Position numbers and translations under genes: made by a program. Under the pieces are notes generated by a model. That model did not search any database. It was given only the letters and a program-made list of their open reading frames with translations, and was not told the DNA's origin. From an uncultured Opitutia bacterium (GTDB lineage Bacteria > Verrucomicrobiota > Verrucomicrobiia > Opitutales > UBA953), in NCBI GenBank assembly GCA_937874455.1, contig CALNBE010000014.1, forward strand, positions 1-6,780: a DNA stretch of 6,780 nucleotides, in the 5' to 3' direction. Position 1 is the first letter of the stretch. Each line of letters starts with the position of its first letter. This document shows, in pieces, positions 1 to 6,606 of this stretch.

Positions 1-2651
1 AGCAGCACACCATCGTGCCCTCGGCCAGCCTGATGCCGGACTCGCCGAACCTGCTGTTCACCAATGCGGGGATGAACCAGTTCGTGCCGATTTTCCTCGG
101 CCAAAAGAAATGTCCCTACATCCCCGGCCGTGCGGCGGATACCCAGAAGTGCATTCGTGCCGGAGGAAAACACAACGACTTGGAGGACGTCGGCCTCGAC
201 ACCTACCACCACACTTTCTTCGAGATGCTGGGCAACTGGTCGTTTGGCGATTACTTCAAAAAGGAGGCGATCGACTGGGCTTGGGAGCTGATCACCGAAG
301 TGTGGAAATTTCCCAAGGAACGCCTCTACGCGACGGTTTACTCCCCCGACAAAACGAAGGGCGATCCGGCGGAATTCGACCAGGATGCCTGGTCCGCTTG
401 GGCGGAGAAATTTCGCGCGGCGGGACTCGATCCGGCGGTGCATATCGTCAACGGCAACAAAAAGGACAATTTTTGGATGATGGGCGAGACCGGCCCCTGC
501 GGCCCGTGCACCGAGCTGCACGTTGACCTGACCCCGAAGGGCGACACGCAAGGGAAACTGGTCAACGTCGGCGTGGCCGAGTGCATCGAGATCTGGAACC
601 TCGTGTTCATGCAGTTCAACGCCAACCCCGACGGCACCTTTTCCCAGCTTCCCGCGCACGGGGTGGACACCGGAATGGGCTTCGAGCGCGTTACCTCGAT
701 TTTGCAGTGCACCGACAATTTCAAAAATTTCGGCGGCATCATTTCCAATTACGAGACCGACATTTTTCGCCCGATTTTCGATGCGCTGGAAAAAGCCTCC
801 GGCAAACGCTACGCCTCGACCCTGCCGAAATCCGGCACGCAGGGCGAAACCGCGCAGGAAAAAATCGACGTGGCCTTCCGCGTCATCGCCGACCACCTCC
901 GCACACTTTCCTTTGCCATCGCCGACGGCATCCAGCCGGGCAACAATGACCGCAATTATGTTTTGCGCCGCATCCTCCGCCGCGCGGTGAAATATGGCCG
1001 CACCCTAGGCTTTCAGGAGCCGTTTTTCTACAAACTGGTGGACGTGCTGGCCGCGCACATGGGCGACATTTTCCCGGAAATTCGCAGCCGGAAAAACCAC
1101 GTGCAGGAAGTGATCCGCATCGAAGAAGAGGCGTTCAACCGCACTCTGGACCGCGGGATGGATCTGTTTGCGGAGGAAACAGAAGGGGTGAAAGAGAAGG
1201 CGATCTCCGGCGGCTTCGCCTTCAAGCTCTACGATACCTACGGATTTCCTTTGGACCTGACCGAGCTGCTGGCGCGGGAGCGCGGGCTGACGGTGGACAC
1301 GGAGGCTTTTGAAAAGCTAATGGAAGCGCAGCGTGAGCGCGCCCGGGCGGCGCAAAAGCGCGAGGTGATCGCCCTCTCGGAAATCGAAACGAAGGAGCCG
1401 ACGCGGTTTCGCGGTTTTGAGCAGACTTCGGTGGAGGCCGCGGTCAAGGAAGTCGTGCGCATGAAGGACAAGGTGGCGGTGATTCTCGACACCACGGTTT
1501 GCTATGCGGAAATGGGCGGGCAGGTCGGCGACACCGGCGTGCTGGCCAGCGGCGCGCAAAGCTGGGTCATCGTGAACACCCAGAAATCCGGCGACACCTT
1601 TTTGCATTTCCTCCAAGGCGAGGAGGCGCCGGAAGTCGGGGCGCAAGTGACGGTTTCCTTTGCGCCGGAGCGCCGGACGGCGATTTCCCGGCACCACACC
1701 GTGACCCACCTTTTGCACTGGGCGCTGCACCAAGTGGTGGGCGGCGAGGTCTCGCAAAAAGGCTCGCAGGTGAACGACGAGAAGCTGACCTTCGACTTCA
1801 ACAGCGGCCCGCTGCGCGCGGAGCAAATCGTGGCCATCGAGCGCATGGTGATGGAGAAAATCATGGAGAACGCGCCAGTTTCCTGGACCGAGGTGCCCTA
1901 TGCCGACGTGAAGGGACGCGCGGATGTGATGCAGTTTTTCGGCGACAAATACGGCGACACGGTGCGAGTGGTGCAGATCGGCGGCACGCCGGGAAAGCTG
2001 GACGGCTACTCAATGGAGCTCTGCGGCGGCACGCATGTGCGCGCGACCGGGGAGATTGGACTGTTCCGCATCGTGAGCGAAAACGCGATTGCCGCCGGGG
2101 TGCGCCGCATTGAGGCGGTGGCGGGAACGGCTGCCTATGCGCTGACCCGCGAGGAAGTGGAAAAACTGGGCGCGCTGGCCGGAGCGGTCGGGGCTTCGTC
2201 GGTGGAATTGCTCCGCAAGGTGGAATTGCTGGTGGAGGAAAATGCGGCGATGGAAAAGAAAATCCGCGCCTACCAGCAGAAGGCCAACGCGGTGATCGCG
2301 AGCGAATTTTCGGCGAAGGCCAAGATCGTGAAAGGCCTGCGCTTTGTCGGTGGCCGCATGGCGACCGAGACCCCGCAAATGCTGCGCGAAGTGGTCAATG
2401 AAACCATCAAGAAGGCCGATGTGGTGCTGCTCAGCGGCGTGTTCGACGGCAAGGTGAGCGTGGTCTGCCAGTGCTCCCCGGCGGCGATTGCGGCGGGCTT
2501 CCAGGCTGGAACGATCATCAAGAATTTCTGCGCCGAACTCGGCGGCAAGGGCGGAGGAAAGCCGGACTCGGCGATGGGCGGCGGAAGCAAGCCCGAGTTG
2601 CTGGAAAAAGTGCTGGTGGAGTTTGAACGCCGGATGGACAGCCTGGAGTGA
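1..2651 (+). CDS. alaS: Alanyl-tRNA synthetase, 5' end missing
   Basis: Cytoplasmic enzyme that charges tRNA-Ala with alanine and clears mischarged Ser/Gly. The frame is open from the first base; the first complete codon is at 3. The GTG at 15 is not a credible start, because family-like sequence (QHTIVPSASLMP) runs through it. I infer about 20 N-terminal residues are missing, giving roughly 900 residues against 876 in E. coli. Seen in order: the class II catalytic core with TNAGMNQF (about 60-80), HHTFFEMLGNWSFGDYFK (about 205-255) and VDTGMGFER (about 664-690); the editing domain with its zinc ligands HTVTH (1695-1709) and CGGTH (2022-2036); a coiled-coil-like stretch (about 2200-2290); and a DHHA1/C-Ala tail with the glycine-rich segment GGKGGGKPDSAMGGG (about 2541-2585). 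All key residues are present and no frameshift is seen. It converges on the response-regulator gene. Identification is essentially certain. Confidence 0.98.
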   Translation, partial: QHTIVPSASLMPDSPNLLFTNAGMNQFVPIFLGQKKCPYIPGRAADTQKCIRAGGKHNDLEDVGLDTYHHTFFEMLGNWSFGDYFKKEAIDWAWELITEVWKFPKERLYATVYSPDKTKGDPAEFDQDAWSAWAEKFRAAGLDPAVHIVNGNKKDNFWMMGETGPCGPCTELHVDLTPKGDTQGKLVNVGVAECIEIWNLVFMQFNANPDGTFSQLPAHGVDTGMGFERVTSILQCTDNFKNFGGIISNYETDIFRPIFDALEKASGKRYASTLPKSGTQGETAQEKIDVAFRVIADHLRTLSFAIADGIQPGNNDRNYVLRRILRRAVKYGRTLGFQEPFFYKLVDVLAAHMGDIFPEIRSRKNHVQEVIRIEEEAFNRTLDRGMDLFAEETEGVKEKAISGGFAFKLYDTYGFPLDLTELLARERGLTVDTEAFEKLMEAQRERARAAQKREVIALSEIETKEPTRFRGFEQTSVEAAVKEVVRMKDKVAVILDTTVCYAEMGGQVGDTGVLASGAQSWVIVNTQKSGDTFLHFLQGEEAPEVGAQVTVSFAPERRTAISRHHTVTHLLHWALHQVVGGEVSQKGSQVNDEKLTFDFNSGPLRAEQIVAIERMVMEKIMENAPVSWTEVPYADVKGRADVMQFFGDKYGDTVRVVQIGGTPGKLDGYSMELCGGTHVRATGEIGLFRIVSENAIAAGVRRIEAVAGTAAYALTREEVEKLGALAGAVGASSVELLRKVELLVEENAAMEKKIRAYQQKANAVIASEFSAKAKIVKGLRFVGGRMATETPQMLREVVNETIKKADVVLLSGVFDGKVSVVCQCSPAAIAAGFQAGTIIKNFCAELGGKGGGKPDSAMGGGSKPELLEKVLVEFERRMDSLE

Positions 2652-2708
2652 GAATGCCGGGGGCGACGGGGGAGAAACCTTTCGTTCTGAATTGCCCGGA
2701 TTGCGAAA

Positions 2709-2764
2709 CGCGGCGGAAAGATTTCCTTTGCGTCGCGGTGGCGTTCCTCTCGCCTTTTTCTTTC
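2709..2764. terminator. Hairpin plus T-rich tract between convergent genes
   Basis: Bases 2709-2720 can pair with 2726-2737: 11 of 12 positions pair, including one G-U, with one G-G mismatch and a 5-base loop. A second, weaker stem, GGCG (2740-2743) with CGCC (2751-2754), is followed directly by TTTTTCTTT (2755-2763). On the + strand this would end alaS transcripts about 60-110 bases after the stop. On the - strand the first hairpin lies just beyond the regulator stop but is followed only by TTTCGC, so it would be weak there. The long stem and the T tract are 17 bases apart, so this is not a textbook intrinsic terminator. Confidence 0.4.
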
Positions 2765-3467
2765 AGGTTTTTTGGTGACGGTAGCCCACGCCGTGGACGG
2801 TGAGAATGGTGGCGGGGGCGTCGGGCAGCGGCTCGATTTTTTTCCGCAGTTGCGCGACGTGCTGGTCGAGGGTGCGGGTGGTGCCGAAGTAATCGACGCC
2901 CCAGACCGCGTTGAGCAGCGCGTCGCGGGTGAGCACCTCGTCGGGGTGGGCAAAGAAAACCTCGGCCAGCCGCAGCTCGCGGGCGGTGAGCGGGAGGGTT
3001 TTTTCTGCGAGGGAAACGGTGAATTGTTTGCGGTTGATTTGCGCCGCGCCGAGTGGAAACACCGGGGGGATTTCCTCTGCGGCCAGCGGACGTTGGGCGA
3101 GCCGGGAGCGGCGGAGCAAGGCCTCGACGCGAGCCAGCAGCTCGTGGACGCCGAAGGGCTTGGTCAAGTAGTCGTCGGCGCCGAGCTTGAGGCCGACCAC
3201 CTTGTCGATTTCTTCGCTCTTGGCGGTGAGGAAAAGGATGGGCACGGCTTCGTCGGCCTTGCGGATTTCGCGGCAGACATCGTAGCCGCTTTGCTTCGGC
3301 ATCATCACATCGAGAATCACCAGGGCGAAATTTTCCTGGGGAAAAAGTTTGAGCGCCTGGGCGCCGTCGCCGGCGGCGGTGACGCGGTAGCCCTCGCTCT
3401 CCAGCGTGGTGAGGAGTCCGAGCCGGATGTGGGGATCGTCTTCGGCGAGCAGGATGGCGGCTTTCAT
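2763..3467 (-). CDS. OmpR/PhoB-family response regulator
   Basis: A 234-residue DNA-binding response regulator, full length for the family. The receiver domain (about residues 1-120) has the acidic pocket E9-D10-D11, the expected phosphorylated aspartate D53 (LVILDVMMP), the switch T81 in LTAK, and the conserved lysine K103 in TKPFG. A winged-helix effector domain fills about residues 140-234, with the recognition-helix region TRTLDQHVAQLRKKIE and the closing wing TVHGVGYR. It should bind tandem DNA half-sites as a phosphorylated dimer. The gene lies 27 bases downstream of the kinase gene on the same strand, so cotranscription and cognate pairing are likely. The start is the ATG at 3467, which gives the standard N-terminus KAAILLAEDD. 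No Shine-Dalgarno sequence precedes it; the leader is pyrimidine-rich and contains CCTCC. The recognition helix keeps the Arg and His seen in PhoB (DRTVDVHIRRLRK) but has Ala-Gln where PhoB has Arg-Arg, so calling it PhoB would be premature. Confidence 0.95.
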   Translation of the reverse strand: MKAAILLAEDDPHIRLGLLTTLESEGYRVTAAGDGAQALKLFPQENFALVILDVMMPKQSGYDVCREIRKADEAVPILFLTAKSEEIDKVVGLKLGADDYLTKPFGVHELLARVEALLRRSRLAQRPLAAEEIPPVFPLGAAQINRKQFTVSLAEKTLPLTARELRLAEVFFAHPDEVLTRDALLNAVWGVDYFGTTRTLDQHVAQLRKKIEPLPDAPATILTVHGVGYRHQKT

Positions 3468-3480
3468 GGCGGCGAGGGGG

Positions 3481-3494
3481 GCGGAGGAAATTTT
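3481..3494 (+). repeat. Dispersed 14-mer GCGGAGGAAATTTT, copy 1
   Basis: Exact copy lying in the 27-base non-coding gap between the kinase and regulator genes. It ends immediately next to the kinase stop codon (3495-3497). On the mRNA strand it reads as AAAATTTCCTCCGC, about 14 bases upstream of the regulator ATG. Confidence 0.7.
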
Positions 3495-5231
3495 TCAGGA
3501 AAGGGAAAGGATGAAGCAGCTGCCCCCGCCCGGACGCGGTGTGACGCGCAAGTCGCCGCCCAGCCCCCGGGCCAGTTGGCGGGCGATGCTCAGGCCGAGC
3601 CCTGTGCCGCTTTGGGTGGCGGTGAGGGAGTTGTCGAGGCGGAGGAATTTTTCGAAGATGCGTTCGCGTTGGGCGGCGGGGATGCCCGGCCCGCGATCGG
3701 CGACGGTGATTTCCGCTGCGGCGGGGCCGGACGCGGCGGGCACGGCGCGAAGGGAAACAGCCAGCTCGCCCCCGCTGGCGGCGTATTTGCAGGCGTTTTC
3801 GACCAGGTTGAGCAGGATTTGCTCCAGCGCGTCGGGATCGGTGTCGAGGCGCAAAGGAAATTCTGGCAGTTGCAGATCGAGCCGCAGCCCCGCCTCGGCC
3901 AGCCGCGGCGCGAGCCGGGCGAGCGCGGCGCGAAGGAAATTTTCCAAATCGACGGATTCGCGGGCGAATTTTTTCCGCCCCTGCTCGAGCCGGCTGAAGT
4001 CGAGCACGTTGTTGACCAGCCGGGCCAGCCGCTGGGTTTCGCGGGCGATGACGCGCAGGCAGTCGGCGCGGGCAGCGGGTTCGCGGACGCGTTCCTGTTC
4101 GAGCAACTCGGCGTAAAGGCGGATGGTGGTGAGCGGGGTTTTGAACTCGTGGGAGACGTTGGCGACGAAGGAAGTTTTTTGCGCGGACTCGGCCTCGCTG
4201 CGCCGCGCCTGGCGGAGGAGCAGTGCGCCGCCGCCGAGAATGGTCAGCACGCAGAGCGCGACGAGGAGGGAGCTGGTGTAGAAAAAAGTCGGGGCGATGA
4301 AGGTGCTGGCCGGGCGGAGGAAACCTTGGACGGACCAGCCCGGGAGCGTTTGGCTGGAGAGCGGCGCGATGGCGTCGGGTGTTGGCGGCGCGGAGGAAAT
4401 TTTGCGGGAAAGGGAAGGGTAGCTCTCGCGGGCGGAGGAATGGCCGACGGTGGCCAGCGGGCGTCCCTCGTGGGAGCGGAGCGTGTAGGACTCGTCGGGT
4501 TCGAGCTGGACGGGCAGGGCTTGGGCCAGCTCGCGCTGGAGCCGGTCGAGGTTGACCGCGACGGTGAGGATTTCCCCTGCGGCGGTTTGGTGCCAGCCGA
4601 AGAGGTGGAGTTTTTGTTGCGGGTCGAGCCAGGGCGACCAGCCGGAGTCGGCGCGCGGCGGAGTGGCGAATTGCGGCGGGCTGCTTTCCTCCGCGGCCTG
4701 CGGACTGGCAGCCGGTTTGTTAAAGGAGGAAATGTTTTGCAGGTTGGCGCGGGAACTTTGGTAGAGCAGCGAGTTGTCGATGTCATTAGTGGCGGAAAGG
4801 TTGTTGGCAAAGAGGCGGGCGGAGGAATCGTTTTGCCACGGACCGGTTGCGGCCCAGGCGGCGAGGGCGGAGTCGGTGCCGGACGGCGCGGAGGAAATTT
4901 TTTGCGAAGGAAAACCGGCGGCGGCGCGGACGAACGGATTGGAAGACTGCCAGTCGCGGAGGAAATTTTCGGACGCATCGGCGGGCGCGGCGCGCAGGGT
5001 GGCCATCAGGCCGTTTTGCACATCGACCACCAGCGTATCGAGATTTTCGGCGATCAGCCGGGCGCGGGCGGCGACGGCGGCGAGCCGGTTCTGGCGGTTC
5101 AACTGATCCTGGGCGAGGATGCGGGATTGCTCGCGGTGCAGCAGCCAGATGGAACCCGTGCCGATGCCCAGCGCGGGCAGGAGCAGGAAAATCCAGTAGA
5201 GCAGCAGACGTTGTTGCGCGGAGCGGAGCAT
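3495..5231 (-). CDS. Membrane-bound sensor histidine kinase
   Basis: A 578-residue two-component sensor kinase that should phosphorylate the regulator encoded just downstream. Membrane segments are seen at about residues 8-31 and 316-340. They enclose a periplasmic region of about 285 residues rich in Ser, Pro and Ala, in which I recognise no named sensor fold. There is no clear HAMP domain: the second membrane segment leads within about 20 residues to the H box FVANVSHEFKTPLTTI, with phosphoacceptor H361. The ATPase domain has the N box NLVENACKYA (N479), G1 DRGPGIP (from D512), F box FEKFLRLD, and G2 GTGLGL (542-547). All catalytic motifs are intact. The start at ATG 5231 gives a short N-terminus ahead of the first membrane helix; no Shine-Dalgarno sequence is seen. 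The kinase gene precedes the regulator gene, the reverse of E. coli phoBR. Its coding sequence carries many GGAGGAAA-type motifs on the opposite strand, producing repeated peptides such as KISSAP at 111-116 and 277-282. Signal sensed: unknown; phosphate is a guess from the Pho-box-like site upstream. Confidence 0.95.
   Translation of the reverse strand: MLRSAQQRLLLYWIFLLLPALGIGTGSIWLLHREQSRILAQDQLNRQNRLAAVAARARLIAENLDTLVVDVQNGLMATLRAAPADASENFLRDWQSSNPFVRAAAGFPSQKISSAPSGTDSALAAWAATGPWQNDSSARLFANNLSATNDIDNSLLYQSSRANLQNISSFNKPAASPQAAEESSPPQFATPPRADSGWSPWLDPQQKLHLFGWHQTAAGEILTVAVNLDRLQRELAQALPVQLEPDESYTLRSHEGRPLATVGHSSARESYPSLSRKISSAPPTPDAIAPLSSQTLPGWSVQGFLRPASTFIAPTFFYTSSLLVALCVLTILGGGALLLRQARRSEAESAQKTSFVANVSHEFKTPLTTIRLYAELLEQERVREPAARADCLRVIARETQRLARLVNNVLDFSRLEQGRKKFARESVDLENFLRAALARLAPRLAEAGLRLDLQLPEFPLRLDTDPDALEQILLNLVENACKYAASGGELAVSLRAVPAASGPAAAEITVADRGPGIPAAQRERIFEKFLRLDNSLTATQSGTGLGLSIARQLARGLGGDLRVTPRPGGGSCFILSLS
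4390..4403 (+). repeat. Dispersed 14-mer GCGGAGGAAATTTT, copy 2
   Basis: Exact copy inside the kinase gene, on the non-coding strand. In the kinase frame its complement is read as Lys-Ile-Ser-Ser-Ala, part of the second KISSAP peptide (residues 277-282). Confidence 0.7.
4888..4901 (+). repeat. Dispersed 14-mer GCGGAGGAAATTTT, copy 3
   Basis: Exact copy inside the kinase gene, read in the same frame as copy 2 and giving the first KISSAP peptide (residues 111-116). A shorter relative, GCGAAGGAAAA, follows at 4903-4913. Confidence 0.7.
4956..4969 (+). repeat. Dispersed 14-mer GCGGAGGAAATTTT, copy 4
   Basis: Exact copy inside the kinase gene but in a different codon phase from copies 2 and 3. 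Here the complement is read as Glu-Asn-Phe-Leu-Arg (residues 88-92). The DNA is kept while the peptide changes. Confidence 0.7.
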
Positions 5232-5409
5232 GGACGGGAAGCGGAGCCTGTGGACGGTGGCGAAATGACGAAAGCAGAAAACGCGGAGGAAAAGATGCGG
5301 GCAAGCACCGGACTGTCAGAAATATGTCATGGAAATCGAAAGGGGAATTCGACTTGCCGCGCGGGAAAAGCGTTTCACCCTGTTTTTTTCACTCAACCCA
5401 ACAGACACC
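5232..5409. promoter_or_regulatory. Divergent control region of the kinase and exported-protein genes
   Basis: This 178-base gap separates the kinase start (- strand) from the exported-protein start (+ strand), so promoters for both directions should lie here. I could not find a convincing -35/-10 pair in either direction. The region holds a Pho-box-like direct repeat near its centre, one GCGGAGGAAA motif (5283-5292), and a T run (5382-5389) shortly before the + strand start. The part nearest the kinase is GC-rich and featureless. Confidence 0.55.
5313..5330 (+). promoter_or_regulatory. Pho-box-like tandem operator
   Basis: The sequence reads CTGTCAG-AAAT-ATGTCAT: two 7-mers with the shared core TGTCA, repeated at an 11-base interval around four A/T bases. 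The E. coli Pho box is two CTGTCAT-like 7-mers around a 4-base A/T spacer, so layout and core match, with one mismatch per half-site. An 11-base direct repeat is what an OmpR/PhoB-family dimer is known to bind. The site lies about 80 bases from each divergent start codon. A binding site for the adjacent regulator is the natural inference. No good -10 element was found 10-11 bases downstream in either direction, which weakens the case for a classical Pho promoter. Confidence 0.5.
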
Positions 5410-6588
5410 ATGACTCATTCGAAAATTTTCTCGTGGCGGCCTTGTTTGCTGTGCGGCCTGGCTGTGATCCTGAACTGGAGCTTGGTTGGCGCGCAACCGG
5501 CGCAGGAACCGGCGGTGGCGGAGGAAAAGGCGCCGGTGGGGCTGCCGGCGGCGATCTTTGTGCGCAACCTGGCCGGACCGGCGATGGATGGCAAGGAGGA
5601 GGCGTTCGAAAATCTGGTGAGCGCGCGGGTGAGCGGGCTGGGCCTGCTGCCGATCAGCCGTTCGGACGTGCTGCACCGTTTGCAGTCGGAGAAAAAGGCG
5701 GCGGCTCCGGCGGTGTTTTTCCCTGCGGATGCGTCGCTGGAGGAGCAAAGTTCGGCCCTGCGTCTGGCGCAAAATCTCGGCGCGGATTATGTGCTCTCGC
5801 TGGCTTTCACGGGCTACGACAAGGAGGAGCGGGAATTTAAAGGCGCGGGCATTGCGACCCACAATGTTTCCTACTCGCTGGGTGTGGCCTGGCGGCTGCT
5901 GGAGGCCGGGCAGGGCGGGGCGATCACCGGCGGCACGGTGTCGGTCTCGCGGACCTTTCGTTCGGGCGGCTCGTTGCAGGAACGCGCGACGGATGTGACG
6001 AACCGGATGCTGACGGACGCGGCGGAAAAGGTTGCGGAGGCGGTGCGGCAGCGGTTGAACGCAGATGCCGAGCGCATTGCGGCGGCGCGCCCCAAGGCTT
6101 CGGACCGGGTCAGTTTCACGGTGAGCGTGGTGGCGGAAAACATTTTCTTCCCCGAGCTGAGTGTGGACGAGAACAAGACGCTCCGCCTTACCAATCCGCA
6201 GGGCGCGGTCGGCGTGGACAGCGTGGTGGTCGAGCTGGACGGCGTGGCGCTGGGCAGCGCGAAGGACGGGCAGGGCTTCAAGGCGGGGCCGGGCCTGCAC
6301 CGGCTGCGGTTGAGCCGCGAGGGTTTCAAGCCGTGGGAGGGCATGGTGAATCTTTTTGAAGGATTTAATTTCAACGCCACGCTGGAGCTGAGCGAGGCCG
6401 GGCTGGCGCGCTGGCGGGAGCAGGCGAAGTTCATTCAAGACCTGAAGGACGGCGCGAAGTTGACGGACGCCCAGATCAAGGTGATCGAAGGCTACGCGCA
6501 GTCGCTGCGGCAGAGCGGTTTCAAGATCGACTACAAGGTCGACGCAAAGGAATTTCCGGCGGACAACAGCGTCCGCGTCATTCACTAA
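5410..6588 (+). CDS. Exported protein with CsgG/LpoB-like and PEGA-like domains
   Basis: A 392-residue protein predicted to be exported to the periplasm or envelope. I chose the ATG at 5410 because a typical signal peptide follows: a basic start, the hydrophobic stretch CLLCGLAVILNWSLV, and a likely cleavage after VGA (about residue 28). No lipobox is seen. The upstream in-frame ATG at 5329 would add 27 residues, many charged, before the signal and would overlap the operator. Residues about 45-220 (PAAIFVRNLAG, then ISRSDVLHRL, LAQNLGADYVLSLAFTGY and a late helix) resemble the CsgG/LpoB/TolB-N style of envelope protein, in which small paralogous activities are scored from a Rossmann-like fold; this is a weak call. 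Residues about 271-326 (VVVELDGVALG, GLHRLRLSREGFKPW) match a PEGA domain well, a small beta-rich module common in surface proteins. The C-terminal 60 residues are helical and unrecognised. No Shine-Dalgarno sequence is present. The gene is divergent from the kinase and probably cotranscribed with the next gene. Confidence 0.85.
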   Translation: MTHSKIFSWRPCLLCGLAVILNWSLVGAQPAQEPAVAEEKAPVGLPAAIFVRNLAGPAMDGKEEAFENLVSARVSGLGLLPISRSDVLHRLQSEKKAAAPAVFFPADASLEEQSSALRLAQNLGADYVLSLAFTGYDKEEREFKGAGIATHNVSYSLGVAWRLLEAGQGGAITGGTVSVSRTFRSGGSLQERATDVTNRMLTDAAEKVAEAVRQRLNADAERIAAARPKASDRVSFTVSVVAENIFFPELSVDENKTLRLTNPQGAVGVDSVVVELDGVALGSAKDGQGFKAGPGLHRLRLSREGFKPWEGMVNLFEGFNFNATLELSEAGLARWREQAKFIQDLKDGAKLTDAQIKVIEGYAQSLRQSGFKIDYKVDAKEFPADNSVRVIH

Positions 6589-6606
6589 CCTCAACGACTT
6601 CTTCCC

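Noticed and set aside
15..17. GTG at 15 as the start of alaS
   Set aside because: Conserved family sequence is already present in the codons before it, so the true start lies outside the window.
338..2378. Several 120-200 codon open frames overlapping alaS on both strands
   Set aside because: They are Arg/Pro/Ala-rich shadows of the alaS frame with no independent domain or start signal.
3468..3486. G-rich run with possible G-quadruplex character between the kinase and regulator genes
   Set aside because: Most of its G tracts are only two bases long; the run is explained by GC-rich composition plus the dispersed motif.
5354..5382. TTGCCG as a -35 element for the exported-protein gene
   Set aside because: No acceptable -10 hexamer is found 16-18 bases downstream.
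5329..5409. Upstream in-frame ATG for the exported protein
   Set aside because: It would place 27 mostly polar residues before a normal signal peptide and put the start codon inside the Pho-box-like repeat.
2772..5840. A 1022-codon open frame on the + strand, antisense to the regulator and kinase genes and running into the exported-protein gene
   Set aside because: Its translation is Gly/Ala/Glu-rich with no recognisable domain, while the opposite strand encodes two complete, motif-intact proteins. Long antisense frames are expected in GC-rich DNA with this codon bias.
5295..5840. ATG at 5295 preceded by GGAGGAAAAG, looking like a good ribosome-binding site and start
   Set aside because: The frame continues out of phase through the exported-protein gene and gives low-complexity Gly-rich sequence. 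The GGAGG here is one of the dispersed motifs, and real genes in this window lack Shine-Dalgarno sites.
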